NCBI GenBank assembly: GCA_031359995.1
Contig: JANMAT010000036.1
Location: 1-51,646, forward strand
Direction of reading: 5' to 3'
Source: JANMAT01 sp031359995
GTDB taxonomy: Bacteria; Actinomycetota; Acidimicrobiia; Acidimicrobiales; Ilumatobacteraceae
DNA: 51,646 nt
Shown: positions 15,999 through 28,075 of the stretch, one piece after another
Position numbering within the stretch: position 1 is the first letter of the stretch
Layout of the letters: each line of letters begins with the position of its first letter
The notes under the pieces: generated by a model
Databases searched by the model: none
What the model was told of the DNA's origin: nothing
The model's input: only the letters and a program-made list of their open reading frames with translations
Position numbers and translations under genes: made by a program

Positions 15999-16024
<26 letters not shown>
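15332..16024 (+). CDS. rsuA: RsuA/RluB-family rRNA pseudouridine synthase
   Basis: 230 residues. The N-terminal S4 RNA-binding domain (MRLDRLLANLGHGSRPQVQR) is followed by the pseudouridine synthase core with the catalytic aspartate in VGRLDRETSGLL. The motif SPKHHVPKVY is closer to RsuA (16S rRNA pseudouridine-516) than to RluB/E/F, so RsuA is the better guess, but the subfamily is not certain. ATGs at 15308 and 15323 are also in frame; I chose 15332 because the S4 domain begins there. Its last 26 bp overlap the 3' end of uvrA on the other strand. Confidence 0.88.
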
Positions 16025-18962
<2,938 letters not shown>

Positions 18963-18969
18963 CGCGGCG

Positions 18970-18975
18970 AGGCTA
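18970..18975 (-). promoter_or_regulatory. Putative -10 element of uvrA
   Basis: TAGCCT on the minus strand, then the 7-nt spacer CGCCGCG and the ATG of uvrA. No ribosome-binding site is present, so the mRNA would begin at the start codon. Confidence 0.5.
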
Positions 18976-19035
18976 CCGAGCGCCCGGGTCGGGCATCGAA
19001 GGGATCTCCACGAACGTCGATCGTACCAGGATTCG

Positions 19036-19051
19036 TCGAACAGACGTTCGT
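19036..19051. promoter_or_regulatory. SOS (LexA) box candidate upstream of uvrA
   Basis: TCGAAC-AGAC-GTTCGT matches 11 of 12 fixed positions of the actinobacterial LexA site TCGAAC-N4-GTTCGA. It lies in the 131-bp divergent gap, 74 bp before uvrA and 43 bp before the DUF4129 gene. Its distance from the predicted leaderless uvrA start is longer than usual, so a second upstream uvrA promoter, or control of the opposite gene, is possible. Confidence 0.65.
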
Positions 19052-19093
19052 GAGAACACCGCGGAGAGCGTCCAGCACCCATGATGGTGGGCA

Positions 19094-20449
19094 ATGACGA
19101 CCTGGGATCCGCCCTCCTCGCCACGCGTCAGCGCACCTGGCATCCCGCCCGCTCGCGGTGGTGCGCAGCCGGGCGCGGCCCCTCCCCCGCCGGCCGTCCC
19201 CGCCGAACGCCCCCGGGGCGCGGCCACCGCGCGCCACGTGGTCGCCACGGTGCTGGGCGTCGGCGCGGTCGGCGCCGTGGTCGCCCTGGCCAGCCGAGCG
19301 GGCGGACTGCCCGGCGACCACGACGCCGGCAGGGCCGTGCCCGGCGAGCTCGTCCCCCGGGTCGTGCTCGGGGTCGTCGTCGGCTGCGCCGTGGGGGTCG
19401 GGCTGTCGTTCCTGTTCCATCTGCGGGCCGCCCCGCGGACCCGCAGCGGCCGCCGGCGCCGCTTCAGCCGCACTCTGAAGGTGACCGGGCCACTCGTCGC
19501 CCTCGCTGGCGGCTTCGGCGCCCTGGCGGGCGCTTCCACCACCCCGCTGCGCCTCGGAGGCGCCACGACCCGCGACGCCGGCTTCACGCTGGTGGCCCGG
19601 CCGGTCGACGCCGACGGCGACGGGCGCGTCGACGTCGACAGCGCCAAACGGGCCATCCTCGGCCTCGACCTCGACAGCGATGGCCGCGTCGACCGCGAAC
19701 TGCTCAACTGCCCCAAGGCGGCGGCGTTCACCGCCGAACAGATCGCCGCCGCCCGTCTGCCTGGTGCCGCCCGTCTCCAGGTCCGCATCGACACCGACTG
19801 CGACGGCCAACCCGAGCGCATCGTGTACCTCGATCCCCGCCCGGCGCCGCTCGCCGCCGATGCCATCCGACCGAACCAGCCCAGCAAGTCGCCCGACCCG
19901 CTCGCCGTGGTCGACCGCGGCATCGACCAGATGCGCGGCCTGCTGAGCGCCGTGGCCATCGGAGCCCTCGTGGCCCTCGCCGCCGCCGTGGTCGGCGGGC
20001 TGGTGCTGGCGCTGCGCGGCGGTCGCCCGCGACCGAACCCACGCAACCACCCGGTCGCCTCGGGGAAGCTGCCGATCGCCGATCCGGTGCAGATCGACGA
20101 GCAACGCGCGTTCGAGGCGTTCGGCGAGTCGATCGACGCCATGCTCACCGACGCCGACCCGCGCACCGGGATCATCGGTGCGTACGCGCGCCTGCTCGAG
20201 GGCCTCGGCGCCGCCGGCATCGCGCGACGGGCCGAAGAGGCACCGCTCGAGCACCTGCGTCGCTCGCTCGAGATCCTGCAGGTGCCGCCGGCTCCGCTGG
20301 AGCGGCTCACCGAGCTGTTCGTGCTGGCCCGCTTCTCCGACCACCCCATGCACGAGGGCCACCGCCTCGACGCGCTCGACGCGCTGCGCGCCGCCCTCGG
20401 GCACCTCGACACGCGACGGCCGGCCGCCATGACGGGGATGCTGCGGTGA
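19094..20449 (+). CDS. Membrane protein with DxDxDG calcium-type loops and a DUF4129-like domain
   Basis: 451 residues. A Pro-rich N-terminus is followed by three helices (about 47-67, 88-109, 129-150), a predicted external segment (151-282), a fourth helix (283-307) and a cytoplasmic tail. The tail (about 335-440) resembles DUF4129, as in IIGAYARLLEGLGAAGIARR and EEAPLEHLRRSLEIL, a domain typical of MoxR/DUF58/transglutaminase clusters. The external segment carries three DxDxDG loops (172-177, 192-197, 233-238) like those of TSP3, dockerin or EF-hand repeats. Arg-rich loops at 111-127 and 309-316 support this topology. First gene of a five-gene cluster. Function unknown; a Ca2+-responsive envelope role is inference. 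Confidence 0.8.
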   Translation: MTTWDPPSSPRVSAPGIPPARGGAQPGAAPPPPAVPAERPRGAATARHVVATVLGVGAVGAVVALASRAGGLPGDHDAGRAVPGELVPRVVLGVVVGCAVGVGLSFLFHLRAAPRTRSGRRRRFSRTLKVTGPLVALAGGFGALAGASTTPLRLGGATTRDAGFTLVARPVDADGDGRVDVDSAKRAILGLDLDSDGRVDRELLNCPKAAAFTAEQIAAARLPGAARLQVRIDTDCDGQPERIVYLDPRPAPLAADAIRPNQPSKSPDPLAVVDRGIDQMRGLLSAVAIGALVALAAAVVGGLVLALRGGRPRPNPRNHPVASGKLPIADPVQIDEQRAFEAFGESIDAMLTDADPRTGIIGAYARLLEGLGAAGIARRAEEAPLEHLRRSLEILQVPPAPLERLTELFVLARFSDHPMHEGHRLDALDALRAALGHLDTRRPAAMTGMLR

Positions 20450-20982
20450 GCCTGCGCCCTCCGCTGTCGGTGCCGCGCAAGAGCCTCGCGGTGCTCGCGC
20501 TCGGCGCCGTCGCGGCGGCCCTCGTGGTGCCGGGCGCCGCCGGGCCTGCGGCCCGCATCGTGCTCGTTTCGACCGGCGTGCTGTTCGCGGCCGTCGGCGC
20601 CACCAGCCTGCTCCGCTCGGTACCGTTCGCGTCGGCCAGCCGTTTCGAGCCCAGCACGGCGGGCCGAGAACGGCGCGAGGTGCCGCCCGGGCTCGAATCG
20701 CTCACCAGCGCGGTGCGGGCGTCCACCGACGTCGCGGGTCGCCAGGTGATCGACGAGACGATCCGCGCCCACATCCACACCATCGCCACGCGGCGCCTCT
20801 TGGCGGTGCGTCTCGATCCGAACGACCCCGCCGACCACCAGACCATCCAACGCCGCATCTCCCTGCCCCTGTGGGCGATCGTCTCCGGAGGTCCCCGCGC
20901 GGGCGCGCCGGGGCATCTACCCTCGACGGAGATCCCCGCGTCCTCGTTGGCCGGCCTGTTGGACGAACTGGAGGGGCTATGA
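20446..20982 (+). CDS. Small membrane protein of the MoxR cluster
   Basis: 178 residues, GTG start overlapping the preceding stop by 4 nt. Two hydrophobic helices (about 14-35 and 38-57) are followed by a soluble C-terminal part with an amphipathic stretch, IDETIRAHIHTIATRRLLAV. I recognise no family. The tight coupling to the DUF4129 gene, and moxR 60 bp downstream, suggest it belongs to the same membrane complex. Confidence 0.7.
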   Translation: MSLRPPLSVPRKSLAVLALGAVAAALVVPGAAGPAARIVLVSTGVLFAAVGATSLLRSVPFASASRFEPSTAGRERREVPPGLESLTSAVRASTDVAGRQVIDETIRAHIHTIATRRLLAVRLDPNDPADHQTIQRRISLPLWAIVSGGPRAGAPGHLPSTEIPASSLAGLLDELEGL

Positions 20983-21042
20983 GCCATCGCCACCGCGGCG
21001 GGGCGTCCCACGGGCGTCACCGTGCTGCGAGGAGGACCTGAC

Positions 21043-22056
<1,014 letters not shown>

Positions 22057-22095
22057 CCCCGTCACCGTGAACCAGCAGTCGCCCAGCGAGCCGCC

Positions 22096-23394
22096 ATGGC
22101 GCTGATGGAACCGCGCCGCGACCAGCGCGCCGGCGCGTACCTCGCGCTCGGGCTCGGTGGCCTCGCCGCCGCGCTCATCACCGGACGACCGGAACTGGCA
22201 GCGATGGGCATGCCCGCGCTGGTGGCACTGGTGCTCGGGCTGCGCACCCGCGGCGCGGTGCACATCGTGGGCGACGTACGCACGGCCCGCACCCAGGTGA
22301 TCGAGGACGACGAGCTCACGGGTTCGGTCGTGGTGCGCGTGCCCGTGCCCATGGAGCTCGAGGTCTGGCTCGACGTCGGCAGCGGCGTCGTGGCCCTGGA
22401 CCCGAACCCGGTGCTGGCGTGGCACCTGACCGCCGAGGCCGGCGAGCTCGAGCTCCCGTTCCGCGTGCGGGCCACCAGCTGGGGTCGCCTGAGCCTCGGT
22501 CAGCTGCGCGTGCGCGCCCGGGTACCCAACGGCCTGCTCGTGTGGGACGGCCCGGTGGCCGAGGCGCCCCGCCTGAACGTGCTGCCGGCGCCGTCGCGTC
22601 TGAAGACCATGCTCGACCCCGCCGCCGTGCACGCCTCGTCGGGGATGCACATCAGCAGGTTCGTGGGGCACGGCCAGGAGTTCACCGAGATCCGCAACTA
22701 CGAACCGGGCGACCGCCTGCGCGACCTGAACTGGCGCGCCACCGCTCGCCACCGCCAGCCGCTCGTGAACCGGCATCACCCCGAGCGCTCCGGCGAGGTC
22801 GTGGTGCTCGTGGACACGTTCCTCGACGACCGCGGCGGCTCGTCGTTGCTGGGCCAGGCCGCGCTGGCCCGCTGCGCCCGTGCCGCGTGGGCCATGGCCC
22901 AGGTGCACCTGGCCGCCCAGGACCGCGTCGGCTTCCTCGCCTTCGGACGCGTCGGGGGCTGGCTGCCGCCCGGCGGCGGCGACCGGGCCCGGTACGCGCT
23001 GCTGGAGACGCTGCTCACCGTGGGCGGCACCCTGGCCAAGGGCGAGCTCAGCTGGAGCCGCACCCCCGAGCGCGTGGTGCCACCCGCCGCGCTCGTGGTC
23101 GGCTTCACCCCGCTGTGGGACGCCCGCATGGTCGACACCATGCAATCCCTGCGGGCCCGCGGTCGCGCCGTCGGCTGCGTGGTGATCGACACCGAGGACC
23201 TCCTCGACCCCGACGCCGATGACGCGGCCGTGCTCGCCCGCCGCCTGTGGAACGCCGGCATCGACGAACGCCGGCGCCAGCTGCAGGCGGCCGGTGTGCC
23301 CGCGGTGAAGTGGCAGGACGGCGCGTCGATCGCCGGTGTCGTCGCCGCCCTCGCCCGCCAGCGCCATGCGCCCAGCACCCTGGGGCCACGATGA
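22096..23394 (+). CDS. DUF58 domain-containing protein
   Basis: 432 residues. A short N-terminal hydrophobic pair (about 14-48) anchors the protein, followed by a beta-rich region. The DUF58 signature is at about residue 198, IRNYEPGDRLRDLNWRATAR, and leads into a VWA-like fold starting VVVLVDTFLDDRGG. Its aspartate-bearing first strand could be a degenerate metal-ion site. DUF58 proteins are obligate neighbours of MoxR ATPases; their biochemical role is not settled. It starts 39 bp after moxR and overlaps the next gene by 4 nt. Confidence 0.9.
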   Translation: MALMEPRRDQRAGAYLALGLGGLAAALITGRPELAAMGMPALVALVLGLRTRGAVHIVGDVRTARTQVIEDDELTGSVVVRVPVPMELEVWLDVGSGVVALDPNPVLAWHLTAEAGELELPFRVRATSWGRLSLGQLRVRARVPNGLLVWDGPVAEAPRLNVLPAPSRLKTMLDPAAVHASSGMHISRFVGHGQEFTEIRNYEPGDRLRDLNWRATARHRQPLVNRHHPERSGEVVVLVDTFLDDRGGSSLLGQAALARCARAAWAMAQVHLAAQDRVGFLAFGRVGGWLPPGGGDRARYALLETLLTVGGTLAKGELSWSRTPERVVPPAALVVGFTPLWDARMVDTMQSLRARGRAVGCVVIDTEDLLDPDADDAAVLARRLWNAGIDERRRQLQAAGVPAVKWQDGASIAGVVAALARQRHAPSTLGPR

Positions 23395-23945
23395 GCACCG
23401 CGCCGACGCCGGCCTCGACGTCGAGCCCCACGCCGGCCTTCACCCAGGCCCGCCGCGGCCCCACCAGCGTCGTGGCCCTGCTCGCCATGCTCGCCGCCGG
23501 CGCTGTCGGCACCGCCGCGTGCGCCCGCGACCTGCAGCTGCCATCGCTGGGCGCAACGGCAATCGCCGCCCTGCTGCTGCTGCCGGCCCTCCGCCACAAC
23601 CGGGCGACCTTGGCGCCTGCGTTGCTCGTCGGTGCGGTGCCCGGTGTGCTCGCCCTACGCGCCCACTCGTTCCCCCGCTACGACGTCGCGGCGATCGGGC
23701 TGTTGCTGGTGCTCAGCGGCGAGTGCACCAGCCGCTCGCGCTACGTGCGCAGCACCGCGCCACGCGCCGGCCGGGGCGAGTGGGTCGGTCCCCTCCTGGT
23801 GCTGCTCGGCGCCGGCGCGACCAGCGCCGCCGTGGTGATGGCCGCGGGTCGGGCCCGCGTGGATGGCGCCGTCGTGCTCACCGTGATCGGGGCCGCGGCG
23901 TTGACGGCGAGCGGCCTCGTGGTCGCCCGCGGCGCCCACCGCTGA
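23391..23945 (+). CDS. Multi-spanning membrane protein, end of MoxR cluster
   Basis: 184 residues, ATG overlapping the DUF58 stop (ATGA). A Thr/Pro/Ala-rich N-terminus (about 25 residues) precedes roughly six short hydrophobic helices from residue 28 to 180, with Arg-rich loops such as SRSRYVRSTAPRAGRGEW. No known family recognised. It closes the five-gene cluster; a 102-bp gap holding only a 5-bp hairpin (GGTGC-CAGC-GCACC) follows before the surface-protein gene. Confidence 0.7.
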   Translation: MSTAPTPASTSSPTPAFTQARRGPTSVVALLAMLAAGAVGTAACARDLQLPSLGATAIAALLLLPALRHNRATLAPALLVGAVPGVLALRAHSFPRYDVAAIGLLLVLSGECTSRSRYVRSTAPRAGRGEWVGPLLVLLGAGATSAAVVMAAGRARVDGAVVLTVIGAAALTASGLVVARGAHR

Positions 23946-24047
23946 CAGCGACGGTGCCAGCGCACCCCACGCCACCTGGGGGAACACCAGACGGAAGCCA
24001 GAACGTCCGGTGCTCCACCCAGCGCCCCGACCGCCGACCTCACTCCC

Positions 24048-27000
24048 GTGACTCGTGCAGGCCACTTCCGCCACCTTCTCGCCGTCACCGTCGCTGTGGC
24101 TGGTGCCGCCGCCAGCAGCGCGGTGCTGACGCTCGCCACGTCGTCGGCGTCGGGTGTGCCCCCGGTGATCATCGGCTACGTCCCCCTCCCCGCTGACGAT
24201 CTGGTCACCGCGCTCCGGGCGGTCAACGCGTCGGCCAACACGACGCTCGACTTCACCGTCGGCGTCACCAACGCCGGTGCCGGCGCCGTGCTCACCTACG
24301 ACCACTGGGAGGACGGCTTCGAGAGCGACATGGCCAACCCCACCCAGACGACCACGAAGGTGTGGGGCGACGGCAACGCAACGAACGGCGACGCGGCCGC
24401 GGTCTGCTCGGTGTGCTCGGGCGATCTGGTGCCCCAGGGCGCGGTGTTCGTGCTGCGCAACAACCTGACGACGCCCCGCAACACCTCGTCGGTCCTGTAC
24501 GACGGTCGCGACAAGATCGGCTCCACTCGTGGCTTCGCGTTGACGGCATCGGGCTGGACCACACCGCTCGGCTCCGTGCTGGCCTCGGCCGTGTCGGCCT
24601 ACGACCGCACGAAGTACGGCACCGCGTTCGTGGTGCCCGTCGGCCAGAACACGACCGTGCGGTCGGGCGCCTCGCCGGCCTTCGCCTACACGGGCGCCTC
24701 GATCATGGCGGCCTACCCCGGCACGACGGTGTCGGTCGACCTCGACGGCAACGGCGTCAGCGACTCGACCGTGACCCTCGGCGAGGGTCAGGCCCACCTG
24801 GTGAACGGCGGCCTGCTGGAGGGCGCGCGCATCACCAGCTCCAAGCCCGTGCAGGTCGACCTGATCACCGGCGACATCGGCGCCACCTACGAGTCGCGCT
24901 CGTTCTTCCTGTTCCCCACCGATCTCCTCACCGACGACTACGTGAGCCCGGTCGGCTCCAGCGTCGCCAACCAGGAGACCGTGATCTATCTGCACAACCC
25001 GGGTTCGGCGACGATCACCATCACCCCCACGTGCCCGGGCTGCTCGGGCACGCTGTCGGTGCCCGCCCACGGCACCGTGTCGTTCCCGACGCCGTCGGGC
25101 AAGGCCGTGCACTTCGCCTCGGCCGGCGGCGCCACCTTCAGTGCCATCGGTGCCAACGGCGCCGAGAGCGGCGCGTTCGGCGCCAGCTCCGACGCCAGCG
25201 CCACCTACGACTGGGGCTTCACGCTCGTGCCCACCCGCATGCTCACCACCCAGGTCGTGCTGGGTTGGGCACCGGGCAACTCGGCGCTACCGCCCAGCGC
25301 GGCCGACGACGACCCGGTGTGGGTGTCGAGCATGGCCGACACGACCGTGCGCATCGACCTCGATGGTGACCCCGCCACCGGCGCCCTCGGGCCCGACTGC
25401 TACGGCAAGCACGACAGCGAGATCGCCGTCACCGCCCTCACGTCGAACCGGCTCACCGACACGACCGACAAGGACATGACCGGCGCCCGCATCTACACGT
25501 GTGACGGCACCGCACTGGTGGGAGCCTGGGGTGAGGATCCGGCCAACGCGCCGGCCGGCTCGCCCGGCCTGGACGCCGGCTACACGCTCATCCCGTCGAC
25601 GGCGATGGTCGTCGACAAGACCGCAGCCGTGCAGGTCGACGACGACGGTGACGGCCTGCCCGGCCCCGGCGACACCCTCGAGTACCGGGTGCTCATCTCC
25701 GACGCCGGCAGCCTCGCCTTCACCGGTGTGCAGGTGCAGGACCCGCTCGGCAGCGGCATGACCTACGTGCCCGGTTCCACCGTGCTGATCGACGGCGGCA
25801 CCACGACACCGATCGCCGACGACACCGTGCCGCCCGCCGCCACGGTCATGCCCATGGACGAGGCCCCGATCGGCCTGCCCACCCTCGGGGCCGGCGCCTC
25901 GTACGAGCTGCGCTACCGCGTCGTGCTCGACCCGTCGTACGCGCCGGGCGGCTCGGTGACCAACAGCGTGACCGTCACGGCCAACGAAGGCCGCTCGTAC
26001 GACCGACTCGTCACGCCGCTGGCCACCAACGATCTGTCGGTCGCGGTGAGCCAGACGGCGTCGCCCGTCGCGGTGGGCGATGGCGGCACCTTCAGCATCA
26101 CCGTCGCCAACGCCGGACCCGACCTCGCCGCCGGCACCGTCGTGCACGTGCCCCTGCCCGCCGGTGCCAGCTACACGTCGTCGAGCACGGCGACCGGCAC
26201 GTACGACCACACCAGCGGCGACTGGACGGTGGGCACCCTGGCCAGCGGGGCGTCGGCCACGCTCACGCTGAACGTGACCCTCACGAGCACCACCGTCACG
26301 GCCTACGCCGAGGTCACCGCGGCGAGCGGCAGCGATGTCGACTCGCAACCGGCCGAGAACGCCTTCGGTGCCGGCCACGCCGGCGATCAGGACGACGAGT
26401 CCAGCGCCTCGGTCGCGGTCGCGCCGCGCATCGACCTGGAGCTGACGAAGGTCGTCACGACCGGACCGGCGCTCGACGGCACCATCGTGTTCCGCCTCAC
26501 GTTGCTCAACCGCGGCCCGTCGACGGCCACGAACATCACCGTCGCCGACCTGCCCGCCCCGGGCACCACCGACGTGTCGGCCGCCGCGTCGTCCGGCACG
26601 TTCAACCCCGGTACGCACACCTGGTCGGTCGCCTCCCTCGCCGCCGGCGCTTCGGTGACGCTCGATCTGACCCAGGTCGTCGGCACCCTGCCGTCGACCC
26701 ACCTGGCCCAGGTGACGGCGGCGACGCAGACCGACGTCGACTCCCAGCCCGCCGAGGACGCGCTCGGCCAGGCCGCGGCACCGAACCAGGATGACGAGGC
26801 CAGCGTGCTCGTCACGGCGACGTCGTCGGCCGCCGGCGCCGTCTGGCTCGACCTCGACCACGACGGCGTGCGCGACGCCGGTGAACCCGGTCTGGCCGGG
26901 GTCACCGTGACGCTCGTTTACGCCGGGGCCGACACCACCTTTGGCACCGGCGACGACGTGAGCTGGCCGCTCACCACCGCCGGTGACGGCTCGTGGTCGC

Positions 27001-28010
27001 GGGCCGCGCTGGCCGCCGGCAGCTACACCGCCACCGTGAGCCCCGGCACGCTGCCCCTGGGCGCCACCGAGCCCACCGCCGACCTGGACGGCATCGGTAC
27101 GCCACAGCTAGCGGCTTTCTCCCTCACCGCGGGTGTGCCCCGCAACGACGTCCACTTCGGTGAGGCCGGGACCGCGCGCCTGTCGGGCGTCGTGTTCCTC
27201 GACGCCGATGGTGACCACGTGTTCAGCTCGAGCGAGGCACAGGCCGGCGTGCCGGTGCACGACCACTGGGCCGGCCCCGACGGCACGTTCGACACCGCCG
27301 ACGACACCACGACCACGACGGTCACCGCCGCCGACGGTTCGTGGACGTTCGCCTCGGTGCCGTCGGGCCCGCATCGCATCACCGTCGACCGCTCGGCGCT
27401 GCCGTCGGGTCACGAGGTCGTCGTGGACCCCGATGCCACGCTGGACGGCATCACGACGCTGGTGCTGATCGCCGGCGAGCTGCGCAGCGCCCTCGACGTG
27501 GGTGTGCGCGTGGCCGTCAGCAAGAACGTGGGCGTACGACAGCAGATCGTCGGCGAGCCGGTGGTCGGCGGTGACGTGGAAGTTCGCGTCGCGGTCACCA
27601 ACACGGGCACCGACGTGAATGGTCCGATCACCGTGGTCGACACCCTGCCCACCGGCTTGCAGTTCGTGAGCGGCGGCAACGACGGCTGGTCGTGCGGCGC
27701 CGAGGGTCAGGTCGTGACCTGCGTGCACGGGGGTCCGCTGGCCGCGGGTCAGACGACGACGTTCCCCATCGTCACCAAGGTGCTGGCCGCCGGCGTGATG
27801 AACAACGTGGTCACGGTGAACGTCGCCGGCGACATCCAGCCGTCCGACGACGTGGCCGCGGCCGAGGTGCAGGCGGGCAGCCGCCTGCCCCGTACCGGCG
27901 CGGCGGAGACGTCACTGCTGCTACGCCTGGCCACGGGCTTCGTGGTGTTCGGCGTGGCCGAGATGGTGCTGTCGCGACGCAGGCGCCGCCCGAGCGTGAC
28001 GACCGACTAG
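24048..28010 (+). CDS. LPXTG-anchored surface protein with DUF11 and SdrB-like repeats
   Basis: 1320 codons including stop-proximal tail. A signal peptide (about 1-36) is followed by a large N-terminal domain (about 37-515; motif YDHWEDGFESDMANP, also found in other adhesin-like proteins). DUF11-type modules lie at about 515-655, 660-790 and 794-925, two SdrB-like modules with calcium-type loops at about 928-1040 (DLDHDGVRDAGEPGLAGV) and 1045-1150 (DADGDHVFSSSEA), and a last DUF11 module at 1155-1275. LPRTG (1280-1284), a hydrophobic helix and RRRRR form a sortase signal. DUF11 modules 2 and 3 end in the repeated phrase DVDSQPAE. GTG start. No sortase gene is nearby. Probably cell-wall-bound adhesin or structural protein. 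Confidence 0.88.
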   Translation: MTRAGHFRHLLAVTVAVAGAAASSAVLTLATSSASGVPPVIIGYVPLPADDLVTALRAVNASANTTLDFTVGVTNAGAGAVLTYDHWEDGFESDMANPTQTTTKVWGDGNATNGDAAAVCSVCSGDLVPQGAVFVLRNNLTTPRNTSSVLYDGRDKIGSTRGFALTASGWTTPLGSVLASAVSAYDRTKYGTAFVVPVGQNTTVRSGASPAFAYTGASIMAAYPGTTVSVDLDGNGVSDSTVTLGEGQAHLVNGGLLEGARITSSKPVQVDLITGDIGATYESRSFFLFPTDLLTDDYVSPVGSSVANQETVIYLHNPGSATITITPTCPGCSGTLSVPAHGTVSFPTPSGKAVHFASAGGATFSAIGANGAESGAFGASSDASATYDWGFTLVPTRMLTTQVVLGWAPGNSALPPSAADDDPVWVSSMADTTVRIDLDGDPATGALGPDCYGKHDSEIAVTALTSNRLTDTTDKDMTGARIYTCDGTALVGAWGEDPANAPAGSPGLDAGYTLIPSTAMVVDKTAAVQVDDDGDGLPGPGDTLEYRVLISDAGSLAFTGVQVQDPLGSGMTYVPGSTVLIDGGTTTPIADDTVPPAATVMPMDEAPIGLPTLGAGASYELRYRVVLDPSYAPGGSVTNSVTVTANEGRSYDRLVTPLATNDLSVAVSQTASPVAVGDGGTFSITVANAGPDLAAGTVVHVPLPAGASYTSSSTATGTYDHTSGDWTVGTLASGASATLTLNVTLTSTTVTAYAEVTAASGSDVDSQPAENAFGAGHAGDQDDESSASVAVAPRIDLELTKVVTTGPALDGTIVFRLTLLNRGPSTATNITVADLPAPGTTDVSAAASSGTFNPGTHTWSVASLAAGASVTLDLTQVVGTLPSTHLAQVTAATQTDVDSQPAEDALGQAAAPNQDDEASVLVTATSSAAGAVWLDLDHDGVRDAGEPGLAGVTVTLVYAGADTTFGTGDDVSWPLTTAGDGSWSRAALAAGSYTATVSPGTLPLGATEPTADLDGIGTPQLAAFSLTAGVPRNDVHFGEAGTARLSGVVFLDADGDHVFSSSEAQAGVPVHDHWAGPDGTFDTADDTTTTTVTAADGSWTFASVPSGPHRITVDRSALPSGHEVVVDPDATLDGITTLVLIAGELRSALDVGVRVAVSKNVGVRQQIVGEPVVGGDVEVRVAVTNTGTDVNGPITVVDTLPTGLQFVSGGNDGWSCGAEGQVVTCVHGGPLAAGQTTTFPIVTKVLAAGVMNNVVTVNVAGDIQPSDDVAAAEVQAGSRLPRTGAAETSLLLRLATGFVVFGVAEMVLSRRRRRPSVTTD

Positions 28011-28075
28011 CACGGCCCACACGGGTCAGATCCAAGAGCGGCGGCATGACGTGGGTCGTGGCCGGCCGAGCGGCG

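Noticed and set aside
28011..28075. Intrinsic terminator between the surface-protein gene and guaB
   Set aside because: Only a short GGCCGGCC palindrome and the 6-bp hairpin around the guaB stop are present, with no T-run; too weak to call.
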